This document shows, piece after piece, positions 1 through 13,122 of a stretch of DNA of 64,000 nucleotides. This DNA comes from Branchiostoma lanceolatum (Eukaryota > Chordata > Leptocardii > Amphioxiformes > Branchiostomatidae): assembly GCF_035083965.1 (NCBI RefSeq), contig NC_089726.1, positions 10,855,501 to 10,919,500 of the forward strand, written 5' to 3'. The notes below the pieces were generated by a model. The model saw only the letters and a program-made list of their open reading frames with translations, was not told where the DNA came from and ran no database searches. Both the position numbers and the translations under genes were made by a program. Position 1 is the first letter of the stretch; the number at the start of each line of letters is the position of its first letter.

Positions 1-223
1 TTTCTTGGCTCAGGTGTCAAAGGTGCTACCTGGAACAAAGGGACCGAGGGGGTGTGTGTGACCCTCATTTGCATAGCGTCCATAGCGACCCCGCCACGTT
101 CCTAGCAACCACAGAGAACAATATGGCGGCCATAGTAGGTTAGTCACAGAACTTGAGAAAGATTTGCTTTGAGCAATGCAGCAGTAATATGCAGTCTTCC
201 AGGGACAGAACGGCCCTACAGCC
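1..223 (+). promoter_or_regulatory. Upstream region of the TTLL3/8-like gene with X-box-like site
   Basis: The 223 bases before the first ATG hold no gene. At 98-109 lies GTTCCTAGCAAC, an imperfect inverted half-site pair resembling an RFX X-box, the element that drives many ciliary genes. No clear TATA box is visible, and GGCGG sits close to the ATG. The downstream gene encodes a tubulin glycylase, an axonemal enzyme, so an RFX site would make sense. The canonical X-box has a longer spacer than this one, so the assignment is tentative. Confidence 0.4.
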
Positions 224-3200
224 ATGACGGAGGATGAGCAGTTTCACTTCACGTTTTCTCCTAAGATTAATGAGTCGAGCAAGGTTCTCGCGGAGCAGAA
301 GAGAGCGCGGGAGAGACTCGCAGTTAGTCGCATGGAGACAGTGATGGCCGGGGAAAGGCAGAAACAACAACAACAACAGCAGCAACAGGAAGAACAGCAA
401 TCCCAGCAAAAAGAAGATAAAGATGACAGCGGGATTCCCCAAGCCTCAGGTAGCACGTCTCTGCCTCAAGGCGCGACTCAGTCTAAGCCACCAGGGCCAG
501 TCAAGACTTTTCAGAGGTACAGTTTCGAGAGTGAACTGACCTTCGCGCCGAGGCTGAACGCCACGAGCATGAGATTAGCGCGCGAACGGGAGAGACAGGG
601 CAACGTGGCTTCTTCTACAGCCAAACAGGCGTCCGAGGAGGAGTACATGTTCACCTTCCAGCCCAGGGTCAGCTCCAGCAGTCGGAGAATCGCACAGAAT
701 CTCGGTACCACCTTTATGGCGCGGCAGCAGATGCATTTAGAGAGACAACGAAAATTGGTAAGTCTTAAAGTAATTTCTAGTCTAAGTAACAACAACAAAT
801 CTAAATACACCCATTCAATGTCGTTTACGCAAAGGTTGAGTAAGGAATCTCTCTTTGATCGGATTTGCGATGGCTGGTTACAGAAATAATGGGGCATGTA
901 ATTATTATCATTACATTACGGCGTGATTTTGTCTCCCTTTGCTGAAAGGTGTCATCTGTTAATTTTGCAAACTCAAAAAAGGGAAAGTGGTGCGTACTCC
1001 ATCTGACACTACCTCTGTAGAGTAGAAACACACTTATGGAAAGGCGTTTTCCTATCCCTTTTGTTTCTTCAGTACCTGGTCTTTCCAGTCTTCTTGTTTG
1101 CTTGAGGCCATTAGTCAAAGGCTTGATGTATTCACTGGGTTTTAGAATCTAGGTCACCCCTTATAAGCATATTGAATTTTAGCTCCAGCTCTTAGGGTGC
1201 TGTCACCTCAGCTCGGCTTGACGTCTCAATCAAATTACTTCATTTGAATAGAATTACTTCACCTTGAACTGTGGCTAATGAGAAAAGGGGTTTTAGTGTT
1301 GGAGTGATGTAATGCCAAATTGGTCACTCACTTCTTTGAGTGTACAGGTAGGAATCTAACAGAAAATTTCTAGACTTTATATAGACAAGAGAAAATGTTA
1401 CATTAGCATACTTAGATCACTATTTCAGTTTTGGAACCTCATTGAAAATTACCCTAACTGTATCAGGATGTCATGAATATGCAAACACATAATGCTTAAT
1501 ATCATCTTTACTCTCTTCTGATGATATTTAAACATTACAACAAATCTGAATTTTTTTCCTAATGCAAGCCATGACATTCTAAGATCCATTTTTGGCTAAC
1601 GTTGGATCCTCCCGATGATAATTGATGATGATAAGGCCAGAATTCATATTCATTGAGACTGTGCAAGGGAAACCATTTTCTTGTCATTTTGCACTGCACA
1701 TGGCACAGTGACAGGTAAGGCTATTCATATCCAGATAGAGAGGAAAATTAGGTTGGCTCTCAAAGGTAATGTAGGCTTTATGTGGGTGACCATATTCAAG
1801 GTAAATATCTGCATGCCTTGAAGGTCTGAAAACAGGATAGCTGAATAATTTTAACCCTTTGAAAATGATGGCCTGAAACGTTGGACTTCGTGTAACACTA
1901 CTAACAGCCATTTTTTCGAATAGGCGTGGCAAAGTGCTTGAATGTTAGGAATATGTGTGATGATGATCTCCACATTTCATGTGATGAATTGATAGGATTT
2001 TCTCATAGTATTTTTTTGAATCAGAAAATAATGGACATAAAAATGTTAAGACATTATAGGGCTGTTTGTAATTTTAGAATTTCACCTTTTGTGATGATAC
2101 CACCGTTGCTTACATCTGCATCTAATATGTCGAACAAACGACTTGTTTTATTTATTCCATCTCTTGTTTATTTGACAGGACTGCTGCGCATAAAACATGA
2201 ATATTTCCACCCTGTAATATTGATAACAGAATGATGTGTTTGTTATTCATTCAGGTTAGGGAGCAGTTTTTACCCCTGTGGATTTGATAAATCTGAGATC
2301 TAATGTTATTAGTCTTACAACATCCATCTCAGTCGAGTGGCCGTGTTCTGACTAATTGGATTTGACGCGTTTCTGTTGTCGCTTCCTCACAGCTGGAGCA
2401 GGGGCAGCTCCCGTCGTTCAAAGAACCAATGCAGTCCCGACCCAAGAGATTACGCCATCACAAGGTACGCTATGCATTTATGCATGATTAGTCGTTGCAG
2501 CACTCTTGTTGTTACCGCAATCATGTAGTTGGGGGTTAGATCACGCTCAGGGAAAAGCTTAAACATGTCCCCTGAATAATTCAGGGAAACACTGATTTCA
2601 AACAATATCAATCATAGTCTTAACCTTCTCCCTGCTGCCTTACCTGGTAACCAATTCAAATTTGTTGCCAAATGGCTACCTTAACAAGCTAAAGGTTAGC
2701 AAGGATATTACACACCAGGTACAGGCCATCTTAAAAAATTGATCTTCTTCTTTATTCATGACTTAAAGTAACATGATTTCTGCACCATCATACACAATTG
2801 AAATACTACTACCACTAGTACCCAGTTCTATTGCTGCACGCTACTGGCAACTTCAGTTTAGAGTGTTTAAAAAAACACTAAGTTGTGATAGCATTTTGTG
2901 GATCAGTATGCTCACAAAAGGCATTGCATACACTGGAATTAGAGGGCTGACTCCGAGGTCATTTTGACAGGCCACCGTATTTGGAGTGATTTATTATCTG
3001 TGACGTTTCCACTCCCATAACAACCAAAGTTTGCCCAAGCAGCACATGTTAATTTGTCTCAATTATCTTGGACAATAAGGGCATTGAAATGTCAAGGGGA
3101 ATGTACCATATTAGATATCCAGGTAGAAAACACCTGGGCATACTGGAAAAAGGTAAAGGCTAAGTCTGTTAAAGCTCTTTTTTGTGTAATAATGGTGAGT

Positions 3201-6200
3201 TAAAGACTGCAAACTGTATTGTACCTTTGAAAAGCTTTCAAATTCCATATGTGCAGAGCTTCTTGTGGCCATACACAAACATTTTTTCTTCAGTTAAAGG
3301 TTCTTTTACAAAGGATAAGTCAATGAACGGGTATTGATGTTATTCTTCACAGTTACTCGGGGAGGCTAAAGCCAACCTTCCGTCCCTTCCTGGCAACACC
3401 AGTGGAGAGGATGGGGGGCAACAGGACTCCTCTTCTGATGGGGGTGAGTTCTAGATGAGGAGAACCATTATTCTGTTAATCTTGTAAGGGTGGCGCATGC
3501 CTAGAACTGATATGATGGGTTAGATTGCTGCTATTAGTATTAGTGTTGCATATAGTTTTTGCCCAGCATTAGAAAAATATATATCAAGAATTGGAAAATT
3601 GCTATTCTATTGAAAAGCATTGTTTACTGGTCTGATTACCAGCAACTTTGGATATTCATCAACCAATATTTTGGGTGGATTTTTTTCTTCTTTTCGAATG
3701 GGTTGACTTTTATTTTTTAATTTTTTTTAAATTTAAAAGTCTCTTAGCCATATTGATATTTGCCTGTGCTTTTCCTCTCAGTCTTAATGCCACTACAGAT
3801 GTAGTGGAAATGGACCCGTCTGAATTGACAAAATACAAAATTGTAATGCCCAGACATCTGCGTAGGTCAGAACCTGTGCCTGTGCTGTTTTCAAAACACT
3901 GGTCATGCATGCCTGGCTCAGGACGCAGGCTGAGTCATTAGGGGATCAGATGTACCAGTCTGACATTACCGATCTATTACAGCTTAAAAACAACCTGTCA
4001 TTACTGTAACATACACAATGTATGGGGGCAGACCATTCTTGTTACAGGGGGTTTCGTAAAAAAAAGTTGGAAAAATATTTGAATGATGGGAAGTAGTTAC
4101 TGAAAAATCTAGAACGTAAAAGAAATTTAGATAAAGAGGAAGATGTTGAAAAAAACTTTCTGTCATTCTTCCTCATTATTCTCCTATAAATCTTACAACC
4201 ATATTTGCCTTTTGTTTGATCAACTTGAAATGACCCTTCCCTTTGACCCAGGTTCAGACAGTGGTCTGACCCCGCGTAAGCGACCAATGAGAGGAGGAGA
4301 GGTCAGCAAGTCACACCCAGTCCCTTCACTCAGCAACAAACTTGGCGCCTCTTCTAACGGTGAGATCTACCACAGAATATCATAATTTATAAGACACTAG
4401 ATTGCATGGATAAACTAATGGTACGTAACTCTCTTATCTTTTTATTTGCTGTTGATGTGGATAGCTACAAGTATGATTTTTCAATTCAGTCTCAACAGAA
4501 AAGTGACAGCTGTATGATGGGTACAGGAGTAGCTTGACCTAGGTGTTCTGTCATTTGAAATCTTTGAATGTTGAAATACAGTCAATTTTACTTTGCTTAG
4601 CGTATTGTACGGTTCATCGTTTTAACACTTAAGTTTGATATTTAACATCCGATGCTAAACACATTGATTTAGATGTTATCAGTAACCTTATTGACAACAA
4701 CAGTCGGTACAAAATCCCAGAAGAGGGCAAGAAATTATCAGATTTGGGCTGTTTTGATTTTAAACTACTGCTTATGCTGGAGTACTAGAGAATACTCAAC
4801 ACTCAAAGTCACATGTACATTGTACAATATATGTACGTACCATTATACTTATACTTTATAGTAACAACTTGTGACTGTGTCTATGTTTATGATTTTGATC
4901 TAGGACCACATGGTTCCAGAAGGAAAACGTTGCCTCCCAAATATCTACCTGGCCTTCCAGGTTATTGTTTTGAATAATTTTTCATTGGTGACGGCATTGT
5001 TGTTGACCTTTGTCAGGTGTTCCTTGGCACTGGGTGTTCAGTATAAGGTGATGGTTGTGGTGTTCTGTTGGGTTCATGTGATGTTTGAAGGGGGGAGGTT
5101 TCGGGTAATTGCTGAAAAAAGCTGAAAATGGAAAATCTAACCGTCCTTGAGTGTCATCTTTATGATACCATACAGTTCTGATTGGCCTAACACTGAAAAA
5201 AGGTGGCACCAAATAAGACAGACTATTGACATGATTGCAAATTTAAAAAAAAAAATCATTTTAAGTCCTACCCATTCTAGAACACCTTCTTCACAGTGTT
5301 TCAGTGAAAAATAGGGATGAGGTTCTATTTGAATTTATGATGTTATCCAGCTTTTTCACTGGTTGTTGGTAATCTTAAATGTGCGTTTAGATGGTATTGG
5401 ATGAACATGGTCTTTGGCACTGGTATATGACCGTCATAGGGACATCATGTTCAACTCTGTGGCATGCAACATAAACAGATTGAAGCAGACATTGTTCTCT
5501 GCACAAAACCTCTGATGATTATTTGTTGTGCAAACAACAATGAAATGAAGAAACAAAACATGTTCTAGAATATCATTGCTTGATTGTTTGTTTCTTTATG
5601 ACACTCACTGGTGACCAATTTTCCAGATATCAACAATCCACCAGCCACAGCCCCTCCCTCGCACCAACGTTCACAAACACTACCTCCGACCACCGCGACA
5701 TCAACCTCTCCCCGGCGAAGGGTCAACACAGCAAAAGTCTACGCCAACGTGACACGGGTCAAAAATGCCAAGCTTGCAGCTGAAAGGGCTATGAGGGTAA
5801 AGTGTTCAATTTTACGAGACTGAGACTTATGGCTACAGCGATGTTGGTAGATGATACAGCATAAACTGTTACAGTTAGTTGACACTGGCTATAATGAAAT
5901 TTGAGAATCATCTGTATCTGTATCTGCATCTATATCGCCGGTACAGCCGCCATTAGGCGTAACACACCATCTTTCTCGGGTCTTGAAATATATCCAGGAT
6001 CATAGCTAATGTTTATAGATTTCAATAGCCAAGAAATTACTATAACAGTAACTGGTATATCAAGCATAAGATTTACCCTCACTGTGTACACATAACCCAG
6101 GATGTTCAAATTCACTGGCAACAAATTGCAATCATTTGTATTTTCAAAACATGCATTATTGGCATTCAGAATATTGTCGTTTTTTTCCACAGATGAAAAG

Positions 6201-9200
6201 AGTCTTTTCCATTCATGGTCCATACCCATTTGTGAGGAAGGCTCTACGGGAAAGAGGCTGGGTGGAACGCTTTATCAAACCTGAAGTGAAGGAAAGGAAA
6301 CGTTCCAGTAAAGAGGAGGATAGTGATGATGACGATGATGGTGGTAAGATGCTTTCAGTAACTTGTCACTTTGCTTATCAAAGCATGGGCATTAAAGCTC
6401 CATACTCCTGTTCTCTTTCTAATTTACTGATAGTATTGTAAATTGGGGAAAGACTTTCACCTGATCAAAGATGTTAGCCCTTCCAAGATTGGTTACAGTT
6501 ATTCTTTAGTGTTGAACGGAAAAACAACCGGAAATTCAGCACTGTGGACAGAGAGAGTTAGATTGATCGCTGTCCACAGTGCTGAATTTTTTACAATGAC
6601 TAGTGCTCATACAAAATGTATAGTGACTTGCACAATGGCTACTGTTTGTAGTTCCCTGAAGTGAAAGTTACTGAAGAGATGACTGCCTTCTTACCACAGA
6701 CAATGGAAACAGCAGCGACAGTGACGACGATGGTGTGTGTGATGCGGTGTGCCAGGATAGCACGACGGATGCAGACGGTGGCGATGGCGACACTGACAAC
6801 GTGTATGGCATCATGGTGGGTAATCAAGAGATGCTCGTGGTACGTGTGATGTCTTTTTTTTTTTGCTTTGTTATTTTCAAAAGTTGCATGAAGGGGTGGC
6901 ACGTGTGTTGTAAGTATGGTAACAGCACCAAGGATAGTGCTGGCCCTGAAGATGGCACCTCTATGAAAAACTCCCTCTTGCATGCAAAATGTAAGAGCAC
7001 AAGAGTTTTTCATAGGGAGACATGTTTTTAGGGCTAGAGTAATGCATGCTTCACTATCTGTTGCACTATACTAACTTAGATGTATGCTATCTTAAACACA
7101 TTAAACGCTTTCGTGGTTACTGTTTTGTTGCTTTTGCTTATTGTAAGGCATGTTTGTGTTATTACTACTACTGTTTATTTTGCATGTTCTAACAATAGAT
7201 TTTCTTGCAGTATAAGTCGCATTTATGTTGCCATGTCATTCTTGTGTTTTTCTCACATTCACCGCTTTCATATATGCCAACATCTTTTGAAGATTTCCTT
7301 TTTTATTTTCATACATCAATGTCTAACACACTGCCTGACTTGCTATGTCTTGGCTATGCTTTTCTGCAACGTGCAGGAACTTTCCAAAATTCTTCAAGTC
7401 TTCACTTATGCAAATTTGAGGCTCTTGAGCAAAATGGGAGAGTTTGGGGGGGGGGGGTGCAAATTAAAATGACAACTAATGGTTCATCTGAGATGCCTTC
7501 CCAGATGACATTTCACTCTTGGCAGTTTGCAGAAAATCCTCATTTGGCAAAATCTTCCCACTTGAAAAGTCTCCTCTCCCATCTGAAAGAAAAGTAAAGA
7601 CACAGAATGCTTCCAGGACTAGTGTGATGTTGTACCTTCTCTTAAGTGACCCTGGTTGTTTTGTTTTCCAGTCCCGGATGTTGCGGAATGCCAACCCCTC
7701 CTTCATCTGGACCTGCCGAGCCAACACCTTTGACAGCAGGATGCTGAGGAAGGATCAGATCTACAATCATTTTACTAAAGCCAACTTCACCACTAAGGTA
7801 TTATCTGCATTCTTATCTTACATAGTTTGACATATAATGAATGGGGCACAGAAAAGGAATAGAAGCAGTGGTCTGACCCTCTGTCACTCTTGAAAAAGAC
7901 TAATGAAGTCAAAACTCTTTTACAGAGTCTCAGTACGTATTGTCATTTCATGCCACTCCAACGCCATGAATGATTGAGATATAATGAATTTTGACTTGAG
8001 GTACTCTGGGAGAACACAAGGGCTCATAGTAGATGCATGAGTTTTGCTTCAAATCGGTTGCAGTTGTTTGCCGTCAGGACAAAAATAGCAGTTTTATTAG
8101 GATTCAAAACCTGATATGATATGTTTTATTTTCAGGTGGGGCTATGCATGAATCTACGGCAGCTACCCTGGTACGAAGACACAGATGCCAACTGGTTTTA
8201 CCCTCGTTGCTACCGTCTAAGTGTCGATGAAGAAAAATTTGATTTTATTGGTAAGTATGTCCATGTAAGAGTTTCTCACTTTAAGTTTGGAAAATGATTC
8301 AAAATTCAACCAACAGAAAGGTGAGAAATACTAATGTTTCTGTCCTTCCCAGATGACTACAGACTGACGGCAGCAGCCAGCGTGCTGAAGGTGACACTCC
8401 AACACCTCAGACCTGAGTCCGACACTCCCAGCCAGACAGATGAGGAGGAGGAGGAGGAGCAAGAGGGGGAGGATGAGGAAAATGTACCGTCAGATGTGGA
8501 CACACCGCGCAGTATAAACAGCCAGAAGACCAACACAACTAGTACCTACAGTCCCAGAGGTTTGTTTGCATTACACCCAATGTATGGATTTCTTTGGACT
8601 AGACTCTATATGCTTATGGATTTATTTTGTACAAACTGTAATCTACATCTTTGTTATATTTTGTCTTACCTTTACTTCTTCTCACGTGACCTAAAGAAAG
8701 AGGCCAGCAACCTTATTTGAATTTTTTCATGAATGAATAAAGGCTCAAACAAAAACAATTCCATATTTAAGATATGTGACCTACTTCAACCTTCCACAGC
8801 AGTGTTCTAGAAGGCATTCTATTGTTATAGAAAGTGTACCTTGTTCCGAAAGGTCATTGAAAATGGTCTATGTTAAGGATGATGACATAACAGTTCCATT
8901 GTAAATCATGTGACTGTGAAGAAATATTTGTGATGTCAATAAATGACAGTCTGGTGGTACTAGTATTTGATTTGTGTGTCTTTCCACAGTAACAGGTAGA
9001 AAACAGAAGAAAGGGGGAGTCGTGCCAACTCAAGTGGTACAGACATCCCTGACCATCCTGGACAGTTTCTTGAGCTGTCTGGAGCATGATGACATTGAGG
9101 ATGGCAAGGAGGTGGGTTTTGTCTTCTCTTTCATGTAATTGATAATTTTATGATTTTTTGAAATTAATTTTGTGGAACTTTCTCATAGTAATTATTAGAT

Positions 9201-12200
9201 CGCCTACAACTATGAAAACTGTGATGGTACAATTACAGAGATGTCTCCGATTCTCGTATTTATAGTTGTTTGCTTTGCTTGAGTCAAGAAGAGAGAGAGT
9301 ATAACATACTTGATCATATTTCTTTTCCACATACAGCACTTTCCCCCTAACCTGCCAGAAGATGCATGGAATACTTTTATCCAGCAGTACTATACTTTGG
9401 TCCAGTAAGTTGATCTTTTATGTACATGTACTAGTATTCTATGAATCCATTCCCAAAAGTTTTATGCTAATGAAATGTTCATTTGTATTAAATTGTACAG
9501 GTCTCTACACCTATTATTGGTAAAAAGTCTATCGCCTTATCTTGCAATTGTGATGAGGAGACATGCTCAACACAATTTTCTGACTTCCTTTCTGCAGCGA
9601 TTGTGGCACCCTGAGTACAGACAGTGATGTCGACGTTGATCGGTGCATCGACACACTGGAGCAGTTTAAGGAAGCATGGCCACAGTGTCAGATTGACGGC
9701 ACCACCAACATGTGGATTGTCAAACCTGGGGCTAAGTCCAGAGGCCGAGGTGGGTTGGTTTTAATGCAACAGTTCGGGGACCATCTCTTATAGTCAAACA
9801 TACACGCGTCACCACATCTACATATGGACCACCAGGCTATCATTGCCACTTTTTGGTGGTTCTTTAGATTTATTTTCTCCATGACACTTTCTCTCTTTGG
9901 CAACATGATTGATACTGATAGATCTGATTTTTCCCCCCCCCAGAAATTAAAGTGATGAACAAACTTGAGGACATCTGTAAGCTAGTGGAAAGCACAGTAG
10001 TGAAGAAGGAGGGGAAGTGGGTTGTGCAAAAATACATTGAGGTACGTTAAAACTTTTCCTTACTAGACACACATATTCAATTTAGTGCTTTTGTGGTAAG
10101 TTGAGTAAGTTTGGACTTCCACATTGTCATCACTGTTTCTTGCCCCAGTTTGATAAAATCCTTGATTTTTGCATTTTGCTTGGTTTGCATTTCCATAAAC
10201 TTATATTTCTAATGTTAAACTTTATCATTACTTAATGTCTTTCTTGCAGGATCCGCTACTGATTCACAACACCAAGTTTGACATCCGGCAGTGGTTTCTG
10301 GTGACCGACTGGAACCCACTGACCATCTGGTTCTACAAGGACTCCTACCTGAGATTCTGTTCACAGGAATTCTCCTTGGATAACTTCCATGAGTAAGTGC
10401 TCCCATATATATGGACCATTTTTGAAAAATGGCTGCTTTTTTTAGGAAAAGATCTTGATGTTGTCACCTTAAAGATTATGTCAGGATAGCTGCATTAAAT
10501 TGTTCTTGTTCTTTTTTTTTCTTCAGAGCCATTCATTTGTCGAACAACTCAGTGCAAAAGAACTACAACAGCCCTCGGGCAGGGAACATCCCAGCCAACC
10601 TCATGTGGCACAGCAAGACCTTCAAGGATTACCTCAGGTGAGACATTTCTTAGATTGGGAACAATTAAGTCACACAAGACCTAAGGATAGGACTTTGTCA
10701 TTATGTTTCATAGGAAATAATCTTCACTTACATGTAAGCTACAGTAAAATATATATTACGGGTGCAATGAAAAATGTTACTAAACTTTTCATTCAATTTT
10801 TTTCTGCAAAAGTAGCATCAATGCTGAGTCTTCTCTTTTGTGTGTGTTACCAGATCTGATGGCAATGGCCATATGTGGGAGTCTCTAGTGTATTCAGGCA
10901 TGAAGCAGTCTGTCATCTATGCAATGGAGGCTTCTCAAGACATGATCGAGGGCAGAAAGGTAGGCTTAAAACTATATTTCTGTGAACTTACAGCTTACAC
11001 TGTATCACACATTGTAGGTAGATATCTAAAGACAGGTTTCCTTTAAGATTAGATACTGTCATAGGTGATCCTGTGTTCTGTGTAGCCTGTGAATGATTAT
11101 GGGTATCATGTATGTTGCAGAAATGACTCAGGTCTGCACACACATGTATCTGCTTTAAATTTACAATCTCACCAATCTCACCAATCCATTAACTGTTTTA
11201 TCTAAAACAGGGTTCTTTTGAGCTGTATGGAGCAGACTTCATGTTAGACACGGACCTGAACCCATGGCTGATTGAGATCAACTCCAGCCCGTGTATGTCC
11301 CCCTCCACCAACATTACAGCAGAGATGTGTGCCTCTGTCCTGGAAGACACAATGAAAGGTCAGCAACTCCAGCTAACAATTCTTTGTGCTTATCTTCACA
11401 TGACTCTCTTTTTTGTACATCTTTCTCACACAATCTTGTTTTCTTTTTTAAGTATTGGAAAAACATTTTTTAGCTTTTGCAAGTTTCAACACGTAACCTC
11501 AACTCAGTTGTCTCCAAATTACACAAATTCCTAGTTCATGACAGTTAGCAAAAGTTCTTACAAATGGTTTCTTTCCCTCTACAGTTGTTCTGGACAGAAG
11601 ATCAGACAAAAATTGTGACACAGGGAGATTTGAATTAGCATTCAAACAGGTAAGTGTTGTCATCATTGTACTGTTTTTATACCAAATTTGTTACATAGCA
11701 TAATTTAAGTAATTTGTCTCTGAAAAAGTCATCAAATGCCTAGTCTGACATTGTAGACTCTGTTGACATATCTGACCAAACAATAAGCTGTAATGGAGCA
11801 AAGTGAAACCTTTAGACATTCAATGTGAAATTTGCTTTAAATTTTTCCGCCTATTTTCATAGCACACTTGTAACATGAAAGTTTAAATGTTCAATACATC
11901 TCCCTTTCAAGAAATACATATCTCCAAAGTAATATGAAGGTTAACCTATTCTATGTTTCAACAGAGCACAATCCACATTCCACCTTACATCGGCATCAGT
12001 CTGTCTGTGGAGGGGCAGGCCATCCACAGACCTGTGGAGAGACGACAATCACAGGCCAACAATGGGACAAGTGGCAATGACTCAGGAAATGCACCTCGTG
12101 ACTCCAACAACCCTCCAGCAAACAAAACAAACTCTGTTGTAAACTCTTTACAAAATGGTTCGAGTAGACCTGGAAACGCTTTACAGCAATCAAATTCTCC

Positions 12201-13122
12201 TCCGAAAATCACATATTCAAACCAGGGACATAATAAGGACTCAAATGTAGTAGAGCCCGGGAAAAACGGCGGCCCTCCTCTACCTCACGGGTATCACAGA
12301 GCCAAGGCAAAAAGTGCGCTGATGCAGTCCAGTAGGAAAACAGCGGTGCCAGCCATCAGACTGTACAACAACAGGTCACCCAACAGACAGAGCATGCCGC
12401 TGAACCGTGTGGAGGGTTCAGACTTCACTAATGTGGAACAGGAGGAAACAGGTGTGCTGCATTCATTATCAAGTCAAGCACTCATGTTTCCCTTTTCAAT
12501 GTACAGAACTTGGGTTGTTAGATAAGACGCCCCCTTAAAGTTGATCAATTAATGCATTTAATCTTCCTTCTTTGAAAGTTTGCATCATCATTCCCTTGCT
12601 GTCATTTATTCTTGTTATTCTTAAGTGTGTAACCCTTCTGACCTTTGCCTTTTGTCCTCAGCCACAGGTGAGGTCACCTCTGATGTCCCGCCCCAGGCCA
12701 CCCCGGGGATGGGCCTCACGTGCGTCTCCTGCGGAGGCGTCAGCAGCAGAAAAACATCAGCCCTACCAAATAAGGAAAACCTCCTGTTCCCGGTCCCCAG
12801 GGATGTTCCCATCATGCCCCTCCCCCTGGCGATGCAGGGCATTGACCTCCAGCCCAAAATGGTCGCCAAAAACTCTGTCATCAGTATTAACGCCCTTCCC
12901 CTTCAGAGCGACTCTGTGAGGATCGGTTTCCACCGCGATGCCACGGGACACCACCTCCACCGCCGCCACCATCTGAACAACCCCCATCACCCGCACTTCC
13001 ACGAGGGAAGGGGCATTAACGGGAAGAAGAAGCAAAACACCGTTCACCGGACGGTCCTGAACACCGGAATCGTACAGCCACATGTTCGCCCCATCGCCAT
13101 TGTGTCACAGTCGTACAGATGA
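224..13122 (+). CDS. TTLL3: Tubulin monoglycylase, TTLL3/TTLL8-like
   Basis: This ATP-grasp ligase is predicted to add the first glycine to glutamate side chains of tubulin in cilia and flagella. Exons by splice site and phase: 224-757, 2393-2464, 3353-3443, 4252-4359, 4904-4960, 5627-5796, 6193-6343, 6700-6815, 7672-7797, 8136-8250, 8353-8559, 8990-9111, 9337-9404, 9598-9749, 9944-10041, 10250-10392, 10527-10637, 10854-10959, 11211-11358, 11585-11649, 11965-12451, 12662-13122; about 1235 residues. The TTL domain spans roughly residues 345-920. It shows [50 protein letters not shown] (nucleotide lysine), [12 protein letters not shown] and [15 protein letters not shown] (metal-binding D, E and N). 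The N-terminus (residues 1-178) carries three F-x-F-x-P repeats and a Q run not expected in TTLL3/8; the C-terminal tail is disordered and histidine-rich. Exon 8 could use the donor after 6839 instead of 6815, but GIM-SRML continuity favours 6815. TTLL3 versus TTLL8 cannot be separated by eye; one pre-duplication orthologue is likely. Confidence 0.9.
6532..6589. repeat. Perfect 20-bp hairpin in TTLL intron 7
   Basis: Arms 6532-6551 and 6570-6589 are exact reverse complements over 20 bases, separated by an 18-base loop. The arm reads AAATTCAGCACTGTGGACAG. It lies in the intron between 6343 and 6700. It could be a tiny inverted-repeat element or a short-hairpin RNA precursor; nothing in the sequence decides between them. 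Confidence 0.75.
6961..7015. repeat. Short inverted repeat in TTLL intron 8
   Basis: CTATGAAAAACTC at 6961-6973 is exactly inverted at 7003-7015, with a 29-base spacer. It is probably a remnant of a small inverted-repeat element in the intron between 6815 and 7672. No coding content is seen. Confidence 0.5.
9791..9866. mobile_element. Degenerate remnant related to the AGTCAAAC-ended element
   Basis: A short stretch in the TTLL intron between 9749 and 9944 has AGTCAAAC near its start and a GGACCACC...GCCACTTTTTGG core. The same core occurs in the better preserved element at 26122-26325 in NAMPT intron 6. It is read as a partial copy of the same non-autonomous repeat family. Confidence 0.35.

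Noticed and set aside
244-456. Cysteine-rich open frame on the - strand opposite the first TTLL exon
   Set aside because: It is the antisense of the CAG/CAA glutamine run in exon 1.
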